From: Pseudomonas synxantha BG33R
GTDB taxonomy: Bacteria; Pseudomonadota; Gammaproteobacteria; Pseudomonadales; Pseudomonadaceae
NCBI RefSeq assembly: GCF_000263715.2
Contig: NZ_CM001514.1
Coordinates: 1,350,936-1,414,935 of the forward strand
Direction: 5' to 3'
Length of the DNA stretch: 64,000 nucleotides
Part shown: positions 7,168 to 15,262 of the stretch, piece by piece
Layout: the number at the start of each line of letters is the position of its first letter
Position numbering within the stretch: position 1 is the stretch's first letter
Program-made: the position numbers and the translations under genes
The notes under the pieces: generated by a model
What the model was told of the DNA's origin: nothing
Databases searched by the model: none
Seen by the model: the letters and a program-made list of their open reading frames with translations, nothing else

Positions 7168-8546
7168 ACGACTATCGCGAGCTGTACAGCGACGAGGCGG
7201 AACACGCGCTGCTCGGCGCTCTGATGCTGGATGGCGAGCTGTTTGACTCGATCACTGCCAGCGTTACCACGGCGGACTTCCACGATCCGGAAAACGCGGC
7301 GCTGTTCCAGGTGATGACTGAACTGCACGCCACCGGCGAGCCGGTAGACCCCGTCACCCTCCATAACTTCAAGCCGGTACTTCCGAGTGGCGGCACAACC
7401 ATCGCCTACGCTGCGGAACTGGCTAAGAACACGCCCAGCACCGCCAACTGGAAGGCATATGCCCGAACAGTGACCGAGCGGGCGGTACTCCGGCGCCTGG
7501 TTGACGCCGCTGATGCGGTACGCGATTCGGCAAACGAAAATCGTCCGGTGGCGGAGATTATCGCCAGCGCGCAGCAAGCCATGGCGGATCTGCGCGACCT
7601 GGATACTGGTGAGCCTGACTACAAGCGAATCGACGAGGTTGTCAGTCGCAACATCGACATCATCGACGCCAAGTACAACGGGAGCGTGCAGTCGGGGCTT
7701 TCCACCGGCCTGGTCGACCTGGACAAGCTGATCCGTGGACTGCGCAAAAAAACCGTGACGATCGTTGCCGGTCTCCCTGGCAGCGGCAAGACAACGCTCG
7801 GCCTGCAGATCGCCCAGCATATCGCTTGCACCGGCCTTGGTGTCGGCATGGTGTTCTCGTTGGAGATGCCTGAGGAGGAGTTGGCCAATCGCGCGCTGGC
7901 ATCACTTGGCAGCATAGACCTGCAGCTGCTCGACAACGGAAAGCTGGAGGACGACGACTGGCCGCGGCTGACGTCCGCCGTCAACAAGATCATGGACAAG
8001 CCCCTCTACGTCAGTGACAAATCGGGCCTGACCGTGCCGCGCATCCGTAGCATCTGCCGACAGGTCAAGCGCAAGCACGGTCTCGACGTGGTGGTTATCG
8101 ACTACATCGGCCTGATCGGCTCCGACGGCAAGGCGTTTAATCGCACCTCTGAGCTCGGGAAGATATCGACCGGCATTGTGAATATCGCCAAGGAACTCGA
8201 GGTGCCCGTGATCCTGCTGGCGCAGCTCAATCGCGACTCAACGAAGCGTCCGGGCAAGAAGCCGATCGCCTCCGACCTGCGCGACTCCGGCCAGATCGAG
8301 GCTGACGCTCACTGCATCATCCTGGTCCACCGCGACATGGACAGCGAGGAGGGCCAGAACGGAGCGACAGAGCTGCTTATGCCCAAGTGCAGGCACGCAC
8401 CGGTGGGCTCATGCATCGTTCAGCAGCAGGGCAAGTTCGCCAGGTTCGTGAACTTCGCTGGGCGGGAGCCCACCCAGGAAGAGGTGGAGATCAGCCGGCC
8501 CTTCGCCAGCCAGTACAAGGGGAGGAAGAGCAATGAGAAGTTTTAG
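7164..8546 (+). CDS. dnaB: Replicative DNA helicase, DnaB family
   Basis: A 460-residue phage DnaB. The N-terminal helical domain occupies about 1-140 (SDEAEHALLGALMLDGELFD). The RecA-like motor begins near 175, with STGLVDLDKLIRGLR, Walker A GLPGSGKT (203-210), the FSLEMPEEELANR motif, Walker B VVVIDYIGLI near 315, and the LAQLNRDS motif with the downstream DLRDSGQIEADA segment. Length and motif order are normal for an active hexameric 5'-3' helicase. It overlaps the loader gene by 4 bases and the next gene by 14. Confidence 0.95.
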   Translation: MNDYRELYSDEAEHALLGALMLDGELFDSITASVTTADFHDPENAALFQVMTELHATGEPVDPVTLHNFKPVLPSGGTTIAYAAELAKNTPSTANWKAYARTVTERAVLRRLVDAADAVRDSANENRPVAEIIASAQQAMADLRDLDTGEPDYKRIDEVVSRNIDIIDAKYNGSVQSGLSTGLVDLDKLIRGLRKKTVTIVAGLPGSGKTTLGLQIAQHIACTGLGVGMVFSLEMPEEELANRALASLGSIDLQLLDNGKLEDDDWPRLTSAVNKIMDKPLYVSDKSGLTVPRIRSICRQVKRKHGLDVVVIDYIGLIGSDGKAFNRTSELGKISTGIVNIAKELEVPVILLAQLNRDSTKRPGKKPIASDLRDSGQIEADAHCIILVHRDMDSEEGQNGATELLMPKCRHAPVGSCIVQQQGKFARFVNFAGREPTQEEVEISRPFASQYKGRKSNEKF

Positions 8547-9126
8547 GCTGCTGGATCGCCTGTTAGGCCGGCGAAACGAACAATTCGTACCCGGCGAATG
8601 CTTGGGTGCGCTGAATGCTTCGATGAAGACGGGCCAGGTCTGGATCGTCCCGGAGGGTGCCGTCGTTGTCCCGTCACCGCCAGAGCCGAAGTACCCGGAA
8701 GCCGAGCGAATCGCTGCGTCGATTCGGGATTTCCCCGAAGACTGGTGCTGGGCGCGCAAAGGCTATGACCTGATCCACATTCCCAGCGGGTTCAGGTTGT
8801 GGGTAGCCAACGAGGACTATGGGCTGGCCGAGGTCCACCCTAATAATGGGAAGACGAACTTCACAAAGCCTGAGCAGGCAATCATCTGGCCGGCGGTGGC
8901 CGATTGGCTTGGGCACCGCAAGGTTGGGTTCACTGGACGACTGCCCAAGGTGCACATCCACTTCGCCAACGGGCATTGGTGGTGCTTGGGCGAGGGGCAC
9001 CCCTGGGCGGGCGCCGGCGATTCGCCGGCCAGCGCTTATCGATCTTGGTCGCGCGCGGTATCAATCCAGGCTCGCACCTACACGACCCCCAACGAAGTTC
9101 TGCACGTATGGAGTGCCGCACGATGA
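8533..9126 (+). CDS. Early prophage protein, unknown function
   Basis: A 197-residue protein starting inside the dnaB-like gene, with GGGGAGGAAG just upstream. It is a soluble mixed alpha/beta protein with many Trp residues, including a WWCLGEGHPW segment around 150-160. It sits between replication genes and antiterminator Q, a position that in lambdoid phages holds nin-region genes. I do not recognise it. Confidence 0.65.
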   Translation: MRSFRLLDRLLGRRNEQFVPGECLGALNASMKTGQVWIVPEGAVVVPSPPEPKYPEAERIAASIRDFPEDWCWARKGYDLIHIPSGFRLWVANEDYGLAEVHPNNGKTNFTKPEQAIIWPAVADWLGHRKVGFTGRLPKVHIHFANGHWWCLGEGHPWAGAGDSPASAYRSWSRAVSIQARTYTTPNEVLHVWSAAR

Positions 9127-9407
9127 ATACAGTAACTGCGGCCTTGCCGCGCAAGAGCCTGACCTCTGACGAACGAGACTTTCTCAAGCAGGGCAACCGG
9201 CTGCTGCTCGACAAGCCGAATGGGCGCATCGCCGCCGCCGCCCTGATGGACCTGGTCGCCGACTGGGGCAACCATCGTGGCAGCCTTGGCTTCCAGGACT
9301 ACGCCCGCCGATGGATCACCGAAGGGCACGCAAAGAACAAAATCGCCGACAAGATGCTCCGTGAGCTATTTGGCCTGAACGAACCGACACCGAGGAAAGC
9401 GGCATGA
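9123..9407 (+). CDS. Small nin-region protein, unknown function
   Basis: A 94-residue protein. The ATG at 9123 overlaps the previous stop (ATGA); the longer frame from 8904 lies inside the upstream gene. It is basic and helical, with LLDKPNGRIAAAALMDLV and a W-G-N-H-R-G turn. It is coupled by another ATGA overlap to the Q gene. Function unknown. Confidence 0.65.
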   Translation: MNTVTAALPRKSLTSDERDFLKQGNRLLLDKPNGRIAAAALMDLVADWGNHRGSLGFQDYARRWITEGHAKNKIADKMLRELFGLNEPTPRKAA

Positions 9408-9787
9408 ATACAAGAAAACCATCGCGTCTGCCGCTGGGCGATACCGAGTACATGCTTGAGCAATGGGGCTTCTGGCGCATGGATGGCATGGGCGTGCCGA
9501 GCTATGTGTCACCGTCCTGGGCGATCATGCGGGACATGGTCCCATCGACGAGCAAGTCCTACGTCATCACCGACGAACTGGCCAGTGTTGTTGATGGAGC
9601 TGTCGCCAGGCTTTGCAAGCGTGCGCCAGAGATGGGCGACTTCATTTGGCTCTACTACGGAGCCAAGTGGCCAGCCAAGCGGATCGGCAACAAGTACGAA
9701 ATGAGCGAGGCGAAGGCCCGGGAGATTATCAAGACGGGCGTGGGATGGATCGATTGTTCTCTGGAGCGATTGATAGAAGCCGCATAA
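9404..9787 (+). CDS. Antiterminator Q-like protein
   Basis: A 127-residue protein matching the small phage antitermination protein Q family (Phage_antitermQ type). Features are the LEQWGFWRMDGMGVPSYVSP opening, a central helical region, and a C-terminal half with the helix-turn-helix-like KRIGNKYEMSEAKAREII. Q proteins load onto RNA polymerase at the late promoter and let it read through terminators. This fits the sequence just downstream, where two strong terminators (9861-9889 and 10074-10099) precede the late genes. It is the last gene of the early operon. Confidence 0.85.
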   Translation: MNTRKPSRLPLGDTEYMLEQWGFWRMDGMGVPSYVSPSWAIMRDMVPSTSKSYVITDELASVVDGAVARLCKRAPEMGDFIWLYYGAKWPAKRIGNKYEMSEAKAREIIKTGVGWIDCSLERLIEAA

Positions 9788-9860
9788 AAAACTTGCACAC
9801 GCGGAATAGCCCTGTTTTCATGGCACCGTGTTCAGCTTTACAAGCGCGACACCACAGAGA

Positions 9861-9889
9861 AAGCCCAGCCCACGCGCTGGGCTTTTTTT
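9861..9889 (+). terminator. Intrinsic terminator after Q
   Basis: The stem AGCCCAGC / GCTGGGCT with a short CACG-containing loop is followed by seven T residues (through 9889). It is a strong candidate that either ends the early operon or acts as the late-leader terminator overridden by Q. Confidence 0.85.
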
Positions 9890-10073
9890 ATGCCCAGAAT
9901 TTATGCGAGAGCGTGGAGCCATAGCCAGGATGGGCCTTCGGGCGGGCCTGGACGCGGTATCGCCGGTAGTCACGCGTTACGAAAGAACACCGGCAGCTTG
10001 AGCAGCTAATTCTGTGTGCTATTGGGGCTGGCTCAAGCGGACAGGCGTGGAGAGACACGCAAACCTATTTCGA

Positions 10074-10099
10074 GGCTCGCCATATTGGCGGGCCTTTTT
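10074..10099 (+). terminator. Intrinsic terminator in the late leader
   Basis: The nine-base stem GGCTCGCCA / TGGCGGGCC (one G-U pair) with a 3-nt loop is followed by TTTTT. It ends only 17 nt before the start of the next gene, so genes downstream need readthrough. This is consistent with Q-dependent control. Confidence 0.8.
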
Positions 10100-10115
10100 C
10101 ATTGAGGCACAGCAA

Positions 10116-11006
10116 ATGTCCGATCCTGAACTCCAATCCGTTCGCGCTCAGTTCTATGCACTCAGCGCCCAGATCCAGACCGAGTCGGTTGCGCGAGTGG
10201 CGGCGGACGCGGCATTGGCAGCGCGGATCGACTCAGTTGAAACAGCGCGCGTCGGTGATATCCAGAGCGCCAACTACGTGCCGGGCGCTTCCGGCTGGAA
10301 GCTGGAACAAGACGGTACCTTCGAGATCAACTCTTGCATCCTCGGTAGCGCTGCCAAAGCGCCTGAGCGCCAGATGGTGTCGGTCGAGGTGGCCAGCTGG
10401 AGCAAGTACGACTTGCCCAAGAATGCCGCCAACCTGCTCCAGTTCATGCAGGCCGAGCTGCAAAAGGTACCAGAGCAGTATCGCCACGCCGCCGAGTTCG
10501 AAGAGTTCGACGCGAGCTACGGCGATGAATCCTTCAATGCTCGCCTGTTTTTGAGCTACTCACGGCTCGAAACCGAGGAAGAGCTAGCTGATCGTCTGGA
10601 GAAGGCGAAGGTCGCCGGCACGCGCGTCAGCATCAAGAATGGTGAAATGATCGTTACGCATGACGGTGTTGTGCGGTTCAAGATCGGCAATCCGGATCAG
10701 CCAGAGCCTGAGAAACCCCAGCCCTTCAAGGTTGATGGCGATCAGGTCTACATCAACGAGGCCTTCATCGAGGATGCAGTGCTCGACAGCAAGCTCGCCG
10801 CCAGCTGGTCGGTGAATACGCAGGTCCTGGCCAACGGGCAGTACTACTCAGCCGGCGTTGGCCTGGGCCTGCCTTCGCGGTTCGTTGTGTCGGCTGATCG
10901 CTTCGGTGTGACCAGGGACGGACAGACCGATCTTGAGCGGGCTATCGCCAGTGGTGATGCCATCAAGATCCTCAAAGTGTTGGCTGGCAATATCGGCGAG
11001 ACCTAG
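10116..11006 (+). CDS. gpJ-C-terminus-like fibre/tip protein, interrupted by an amber codon
   Basis: A 296-residue product from the ATG at 10116 (GAGG site upstream). Two segments resemble the C-terminal part of lambda-type tip proteins in this window: IQSANYVPGASGWKLEQDGT (about 49-68; compare the YVAGVSGW stretch of the gpJ at 23281) and WSVNTQVLANGQYYSAGVG (about 231-249; compare the F-type gpJ). Reading continues in frame past the TAG at 11004-11006 for 38 more codons (LDQELKEQVDLL and on, ending PGGLLHRSR) to a TAA at 11121-11123. A GAG-to-TAG change would restore one 335-residue frame. The product may be truncated, or the amber may be partly suppressed. Its place between Q and holin, away from the tail genes, is unusual. 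Confidence 0.7.
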   Translation: MSDPELQSVRAQFYALSAQIQTESVARVAADAALAARIDSVETARVGDIQSANYVPGASGWKLEQDGTFEINSCILGSAAKAPERQMVSVEVASWSKYDLPKNAANLLQFMQAELQKVPEQYRHAAEFEEFDASYGDESFNARLFLSYSRLETEEELADRLEKAKVAGTRVSIKNGEMIVTHDGVVRFKIGNPDQPEPEKPQPFKVDGDQVYINEAFIEDAVLDSKLAASWSVNTQVLANGQYYSAGVGLGLPSRFVVSADRFGVTRDGQTDLERAIASGDAIKILKVLAGNIGET

Positions 11007-11159
11007 CTTGACCAAGAGCTGAAAGAGCAGGTTGACCTACTGGGTTCGAATCTCGCCGACCAGGTCAAAGCGGTGATCCGCCGCGAGCTCATGCCGGGCG
11101 GCCTGCTTCACCGCTCCCGCTAATCCATTCCTTCACTCCCTCACCGGGAGGATACCGAG

Positions 11160-11486
11160 ATGAACCCAATGCCAGAGAAAACCCCCGACTTCTGGGCGCA
11201 AGTCTGGCTGGTCCTCTCGAACCCACTGTGGCAGGGCGCAATCATGGCCTTCACGATCACATTGTTGCGCGTGCTGTACGACGCCAAAGAGCCGAACTAC
11301 TGGCGAACCTTGTTCGAAGCGCTGCTGTGCGGGGCCTTGAGCCTATCCGCCAGCAGCATCATCGAGTGGATGGAGTGGCCGCCAAGCCTTTCAGTGGCTG
11401 CCGGTGGCGCTATTGGCTTCATCGGCGTGACAGCGATCCGCGACCTGATCATCAGGTTCCTGGGCAGAAAGGCGGACTCAGCATGA
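11160..11486 (+). CDS. Lambda S-type holin
   Basis: A 108-residue protein aligning along its length with lambda S: the MPEK start after a second methionine, a first membrane segment (about 25-45), a second (about 55-72) and a third (about 78-97), then a basic tail (IIRFLGRK). Holins form lesions in the inner membrane and time lysis. GGGAGG precedes the ATG. As in lambda, there are two closely spaced starts (Met1 and Met4), which could produce holin and antiholin forms. It overlaps the Rz gene by 4 bases. Confidence 0.9.
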   Translation: MNPMPEKTPDFWAQVWLVLSNPLWQGAIMAFTITLLRVLYDAKEPNYWRTLFEALLCGALSLSASSIIEWMEWPPSLSVAAGGAIGFIGVTAIRDLIIRFLGRKADSA

Positions 11487-11869
11487 AGGCGATAGCAGTG
11501 GCAATCATCGTCGCCCTGGTTGGCCTGTTGCTCGTCGGCATCCAGCAGATGCGTGTTGAGGATCTGCGAAACGAAAAGCTCGTTGAGACCCAGGCCAAGG
11601 ACGAGGCGGTCAAGGCCAACACGGAGAGCCAGGCCACAATCACAACCCTTCGGGCCGAGGCCCAGCGCAACGCCGCTTACACCGCCGATCTGGCCAAGCG
11701 CATCAAGGCCAGCGAGAAGAAAGCCGAGAAGGCGAGGAAAGACTTTGAAGAACTCAAGCGCAACAGCAAGCCTGTTCGTGACTGGGCTGCTCAGCCTCTT
11801 CCTGACGGCCTGCGCGGCAAAGCCGGCGGTAGTAACAAAGACCCAGGCCGTAAGACTGGAGGCCCCTGA
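11483..11869 (+). CDS. Rz-type i-spanin
   Basis: A 128-residue protein from the ATG at 11483. One N-terminal membrane anchor (about 3-22, AVAIIVALVGLLLVGI) is followed by a long charged coiled coil (about 25-95) in the periplasm. This is the layout of lambda Rz. It pairs with the lipoprotein encoded in another frame inside and beyond its 3' end to fuse inner and outer membranes in the last step of lysis. It directly follows the holin; the endolysin of this prophage is unusually far away, at 29915. Confidence 0.85.
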   Translation: MKAIAVAIIVALVGLLLVGIQQMRVEDLRNEKLVETQAKDEAVKANTESQATITTLRAEAQRNAAYTADLAKRIKASEKKAEKARKDFEELKRNSKPVRDWAAQPLPDGLRGKAGGSNKDPGRKTGGP

Positions 11870-12017
11870 GCTGATCCCATGTGAGCGGGTCGACCAGGAA
11901 GACGCCGACCTTCACTTCAACGGCGACGTTTGGGAGCTGAAGGACAAGGCCATCAAGCTGCTCGATACGTGCGCTGACCAGGTCGACGCCCAGATCGTCC
12001 GCAGCCAGAGCAAGTAA
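11745..12017 (+). CDS. Rz1-type o-spanin lipoprotein
   Basis: A 90-residue lipoprotein in a different frame from Rz, overlapping its last 125 bases. I chose the TTG at 11745 because it has AGGAAAG just upstream and gives a compact signal peptide (MKNSSATASLFVTGLLSLF) with lipobox LTAC, where Cys23 is the acylated residue. The mature part is larger than lambda Rz1 and extends 148 bases past the Rz stop. It should be anchored in the outer membrane and bind the Rz coiled coil. Confidence 0.8.
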   Translation: MKNSSATASLFVTGLLSLFLTACAAKPAVVTKTQAVRLEAPELIPCERVDQEDADLHFNGDVWELKDKAIKLLDTCADQVDAQIVRSQSK

Positions 12018-12071
12018 TCCGCGCCACGTTTTCGAATGCGCCAAATCGTGGCGCGCGACAAGGACCACACC

Positions 12072-12248
12072 ATGAGCACAGTAAGCGCCGAGTACTACCA
12101 GATCAAAGGCATGGTCAGTGATATGCCAGCCGATGAGCAGGCCGAGGTCGCACGTGTTGAGGCGTTGGTAGTTGAGCTGGCCAAGTCATCCCAGGCTGCC
12201 GCGCTCGGCGTGATCCTAGGCTCGATCAAGCTTTCACTGGAAGGGTGA
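12072..12248 (+). CDS. Small prophage protein, unknown function
   Basis: A 58-residue acidic protein. The ATG at 12072 has AAGGA upstream; the longer frame starts inside a region with no site. It is predicted to be two helices (about 5-38 and 40-55). It is translationally coupled (TGATG) to the HNH gene. No known domain. Confidence 0.6.
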   Translation: MSTVSAEYYQIKGMVSDMPADEQAEVARVEALVVELAKSSQAAALGVILGSIKLSLEG

Positions 12249-12580
12249 TGGCTCGAATCAAGACCTTGGGCAATAGGGTCAGTACTCAAGGCAACAGGCT
12301 GGCAACTGCTGCTCCAGGCTCATGGCGTACCGGCAAGACCACGTCCAGTCAGCGTGGCTACAACTACGAATGGCAGAAGGCTCGGCTGGTCCACCTCAAT
12401 GACAACCCGCTCTGTGTGTACTGCGATCGCGAGGGAAGGGTGACAGCGGCCAACACGGTTGACCACGTCATCCCTCATCGAGGCGACATGACGCTGTTCT
12501 GGGACCGGACCAACTGGATGAGCCTGTGCGGCACCTGCCACTCCTCGAAGAAGCAGCGCGAGGAAGCGCAGGGCGCCTGA
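12248..12580 (+). CDS. HNH endonuclease
   Basis: A 110-residue protein with the full HNH signature: CVYC (residues about 56-59), DHVIPHRGD (about 73-81), an Asn in the DRTNWMSLC strand, and the second zinc pair LCGTCHSSK. In HK97-type phages such a gene sits immediately before cos and the terminase genes, and the nuclease assists terminase in cutting packaged DNA. Position and length match. The terminase genes it would serve are deleted (see 12729-14040). Confidence 0.92.
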   Translation: MARIKTLGNRVSTQGNRLATAAPGSWRTGKTTSSQRGYNYEWQKARLVHLNDNPLCVYCDREGRVTAANTVDHVIPHRGDMTLFWDRTNWMSLCGTCHSSKKQREEAQGA

Positions 12581-12728
12581 GTCGATCTGTAGCACGTCAC
12601 TCGCACCGTGAAGCACGCCAACTCCCCGGCCTGAGACCCGGGGGCGGTCAAAATATGGGGATCGACTTTTCCCCAGACCACTCCCCCTCTCACGCGCGAT
12701 TTTTTTCCCCTTTTTAAAGGTTTTGTTA
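12581..12728 (+). other. HNH-terminase intergenic region, expected cos location
   Basis: No gene was seen in this 148-bp gap. It contains a GC-rich stretch (near 12640-12650), a C-run-rich part and a long T tract ending at AAAGG before the small-terminase start. In HK97-type phages the cos site lies here, between HNH and the small terminase. I cannot identify the cut position from sequence alone. Confidence 0.35.
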
Positions 12729-12980
12729 ATGGCGTTAACAAACAAAAAACGCCGTTTTGTCGAATCAAAGGCTGATGGGGCCTCGAATCGCGAAGCGGCG
12801 GAGGCCGCTGGATACGCGGCCGCTAGCGCTTCGGCGGCTGGATCGAGGCTTGCCAAAGATCCTGATGTTGTTGCCGCTCTGGAGAAGTTAAAGGCCGGTC
12901 GGAATGTTAAAGGCTCGTCAGTTGCGCCAGTCCGCCAAGATGCTCCTGGAGGCAACAGGCGGTTTGACGTCGCGACCTGA
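12729..12980 (+). pseudogene. Small terminase subunit, C-terminus lost in a deletion
   Basis: An 83-residue reading frame from the ATG at 12729 (AAAGG upstream). Residues 1-55 are a normal small-terminase N-terminus (LTNKKRRFVESKADGASNRE, then AGYAAASASAAGSRLAKDPDV), the DNA-recognition helix-turn-helix part. After about residue 57 (near 12895) the sequence no longer looks like a small terminase and instead runs, out of frame, over the middle of the large-terminase gene. Family members are usually roughly twice this length. A 9-bp direct repeat, GTTAAAGGC (12887-12895 and 12906-12914), lies at the apparent join. Confidence 0.75.
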
Positions 12981-14040
12981 AGGCTTCGTCTTCTACTGCA
13001 CCACACAATCGGATGAGCCACCAGCGGGAGTGTTCAAGGCGAAACTCGACTACGCCCGTAATGTTCGCGACGGAAAAATAACGGACCTCCGCTTTCTTCC
13101 GGTGATTTACGAATTCCCGAAGGAAATGATTAAGCGGGGCGATCACCGCGACTTGGCAAACGCGCACGTCACCAACCCAAACTGGGGGCTTTCCGTCGAC
13201 CAGCAGGTTATCGAGCAGAAGTATCAGGAAGCCCAAGCAGAGGGTGAGGGCGCGGTTCGAGGATTTCTCGCAAAGCACCTAAACGTGGAGATTGGGCTTG
13301 ATCTGCGTTCCGATCGTTGGGCTGGCGCTGAGTTTTGGGAGGTTCAGGCGGCGCCAGGGGGCCTGACCTTCGAGCAACTGATTGACCGCTCAGAGGTTGT
13401 CGACATCGGCATTGACGGCGGCGGCCTCGACGACTTGCTCGGCTTCGCCGCCGCCGGCCGCGACAAGCTCACTCGGCAATGGCTTCTCTGGACCCATGCC
13501 TGGGCTCACCCGTCCGTCCTGGAGCGTCGCAAAAGTGAAGCGTCCCGATTTCTAGACTTCGCCGGAAATGGTGATTTGACCTTGGTCGAGACCATCGGTG
13601 ACGACGTGCAGGACGTCGCTGAGCTGGTGGCCAGAGTCGAGGCTGCCGGTTTGCTCGACAAGGTCGGAGTCGACCCCTCCGGTATCGGCGCAATTCTTGA
13701 CGCCCTCGCCGAGGCCGGTATTCCGGAAGAGAAGATCATCGGCATCAGCCAAGGCTGGAAGCTGAACGGTGCAATCAAGACCACTGAGCGAAAGCTCGCC
13801 GAGGGCGGCCTGGTCCATGGAGGCCAACCAATGATGGCCTGGTGCTGCGGCAATGCGCGGGTGGTACCAGCCGGAAACGCCATTTTGATCACCAAGCAGG
13901 CGTCGGGCCTGGCGAAGATCGACCCGTTGATGGCGGCCTTCAATGCCATCTCGCTGCTGTCGCTCAATCCTCAAGCCCAAAGCGGGCTCGACAATTACCT
14001 GGCTGATGGGTTCTTCGGACTCATCGGCTCGAACTCATAG
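12904..14040 (+). pseudogene. Large terminase subunit, ATPase half deleted
   Basis: This 378-residue frame begins in the middle of a phage large terminase (Terminase_1/HK97 type). The visible start corresponds to the end of the ATPase domain (coupling motif GFVFYCTTQSDEPP, residues about 27-40). The Walker A and Walker B regions that should precede it are absent. The RNase-H-like nuclease domain is intact, with VVDIGIDGGGLDD near 165, VGVDPSG near 258 and a third Asp in KIDPLMAAFNA. About 200 or more N-terminal residues are missing compared with complete homologues. Without the motor the product cannot package DNA; any nuclease activity would be uncoupled. Confidence 0.85.
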
Positions 14041-14047
14041 GCTGAAT

Positions 14048-15262
14048 ATGGCATCTCGTTGGTATAACCCGCTGTCATGGCGCATGTTCGGCTACACCGA
14101 CCCGAAGACCGGCGAATACACCGAGGTCGAAATGGTGGCCGGGGGTAAACGCACGAAGGCGGGCGTCACTATCACGTCCAAGGCTGCGATAACTATCCCC
14201 ATCGTCTGGGCGTGCGTGAAGATCCTGAGCGAATCTGCCGCTGGGCTGCCGCTCAAGATTTTTGAAGATACGCCGTCGGGTCGAGTGCTGGCCGACACCA
14301 AGTCGCGGCAAGCCAGGGTGCTGAGAAAGCCTAACCCGTACATGACCAAACTCAACTTTCTAAAGTGCGCCGTGGTGAACATGGCGCTACGGGGCAATGC
14401 GTACAGCATCATTGAGCGCGCCGATAACGGTGACTGGATCGGCTTCATCCCGGTAAGTGCTGACAACGTCGAGATCGATACGTCTGATGATTTGATCTAC
14501 TGGGTCACTATCGGCGGGGATCGTTCCCCGGTATCGCCAGAGAACATGCTGCATTTCAAGCTGTTCAGCATGGATGGAATCAACGGACTGTCGCCTGTTG
14601 AGTACCAGGCCGAAACGATGGGTCTCGCCAAGACCGCGCAAAACTGGTCAGCAATGTTCATGCGCAAAGGCGGCTTTACCGGTGGCTACGTCATCTATGA
14701 CCAGTTCCTGACCAAGGTCCAGCAAGCGCAGATCATGGAGAAGTTTCCTGATGTGCGTAAAGGCGACATCAACGATATCGGCTCAATGGGGATCTTGCAG
14801 GGCGGCCCGAAGATCGTGCCGGCCGGGCTGAGCCAGAAGGACAGTCAGTTCATTGAGTCCCAGCAATTTCAGGAGGAGGCGATTGCCGGCTGTTACGGCG
14901 TGCCTCTGTACCTGGCCAACCGTGCCGGCAAGACCTCAATCATGGGGTCGAACCTGGAGCAACAAACCAGCGGTTACGTGACCTTTGGCCTCAAGCCCTA
15001 CCTCGACGCAATTGAGGATGAAATCAACGACAAGCTCTTCCGCGATAAACCCCAGTTTGTGGAGTTCATCGTGGAGGGTTTGTTGCGTGCGGATAGCGCG
15101 GGCCGGGCAGCCTACTACAAGGCTGCGCTTGGCGGCTCTGGTGGCTCTGGCTGGTTAAGTATCAACGCCGTCCGCGAGAAAGAAAACGAGCCCCGCCTGG
15201 CTGGCGAAGAATACGACCGGGTCACCCGGTGGGAGATGCAGACCAATGCTAAGCAAGATTGA
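14048..15262 (+). CDS. HK97-family portal protein
   Basis: A 404-residue protein from the ATG at 14048; the longer frame runs inside the terminase gene. It shows the HK97 portal pattern: an N-terminal KAAITIPIVWACVKILSESA segment, LPLKIFED, NPYMTKLNFLKCAVVNMALRGNAY split over residues about 95-120, DGINGLSPVEY, and a C-terminal half with GVPLYLANRAGKTSIMGSNL and EQQTSGYVTFGLKPYL. Length is typical. Portal forms the dodecameric DNA entry channel at one capsid vertex. It appears complete and overlaps the protease gene by 17 bases. Confidence 0.93.
   Translation: MASRWYNPLSWRMFGYTDPKTGEYTEVEMVAGGKRTKAGVTITSKAAITIPIVWACVKILSESAAGLPLKIFEDTPSGRVLADTKSRQARVLRKPNPYMTKLNFLKCAVVNMALRGNAYSIIERADNGDWIGFIPVSADNVEIDTSDDLIYWVTIGGDRSPVSPENMLHFKLFSMDGINGLSPVEYQAETMGLAKTAQNWSAMFMRKGGFTGGYVIYDQFLTKVQQAQIMEKFPDVRKGDINDIGSMGILQGGPKIVPAGLSQKDSQFIESQQFQEEAIAGCYGVPLYLANRAGKTSIMGSNLEQQTSGYVTFGLKPYLDAIEDEINDKLFRDKPQFVEFIVEGLLRADSAGRAAYYKAALGGSGGSGWLSINAVREKENEPRLAGEEYDRVTRWEMQTNAKQD

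Larger units (their letters stand above)
9788..10115 (+). promoter_or_regulatory. Late control region (pR'-like promoter and leader, inferred)
   Basis: This 328-bp stretch has no convincing gene. It contains two intrinsic terminators facing the late genes and follows the Q gene, the arrangement of a lambda pR'-tR' region where transcription starts constitutively and stops until Q modifies polymerase. No promoter hexamers could be assigned with confidence; the late promoter itself is inferred from context. Confidence 0.5.

Noticed and set aside
9900..10070. Possible tRNA or small RNA in the late leader
   Set aside because: No cloverleaf with a proper acceptor stem and T-loop could be drawn; the structure is better explained by the two terminators.
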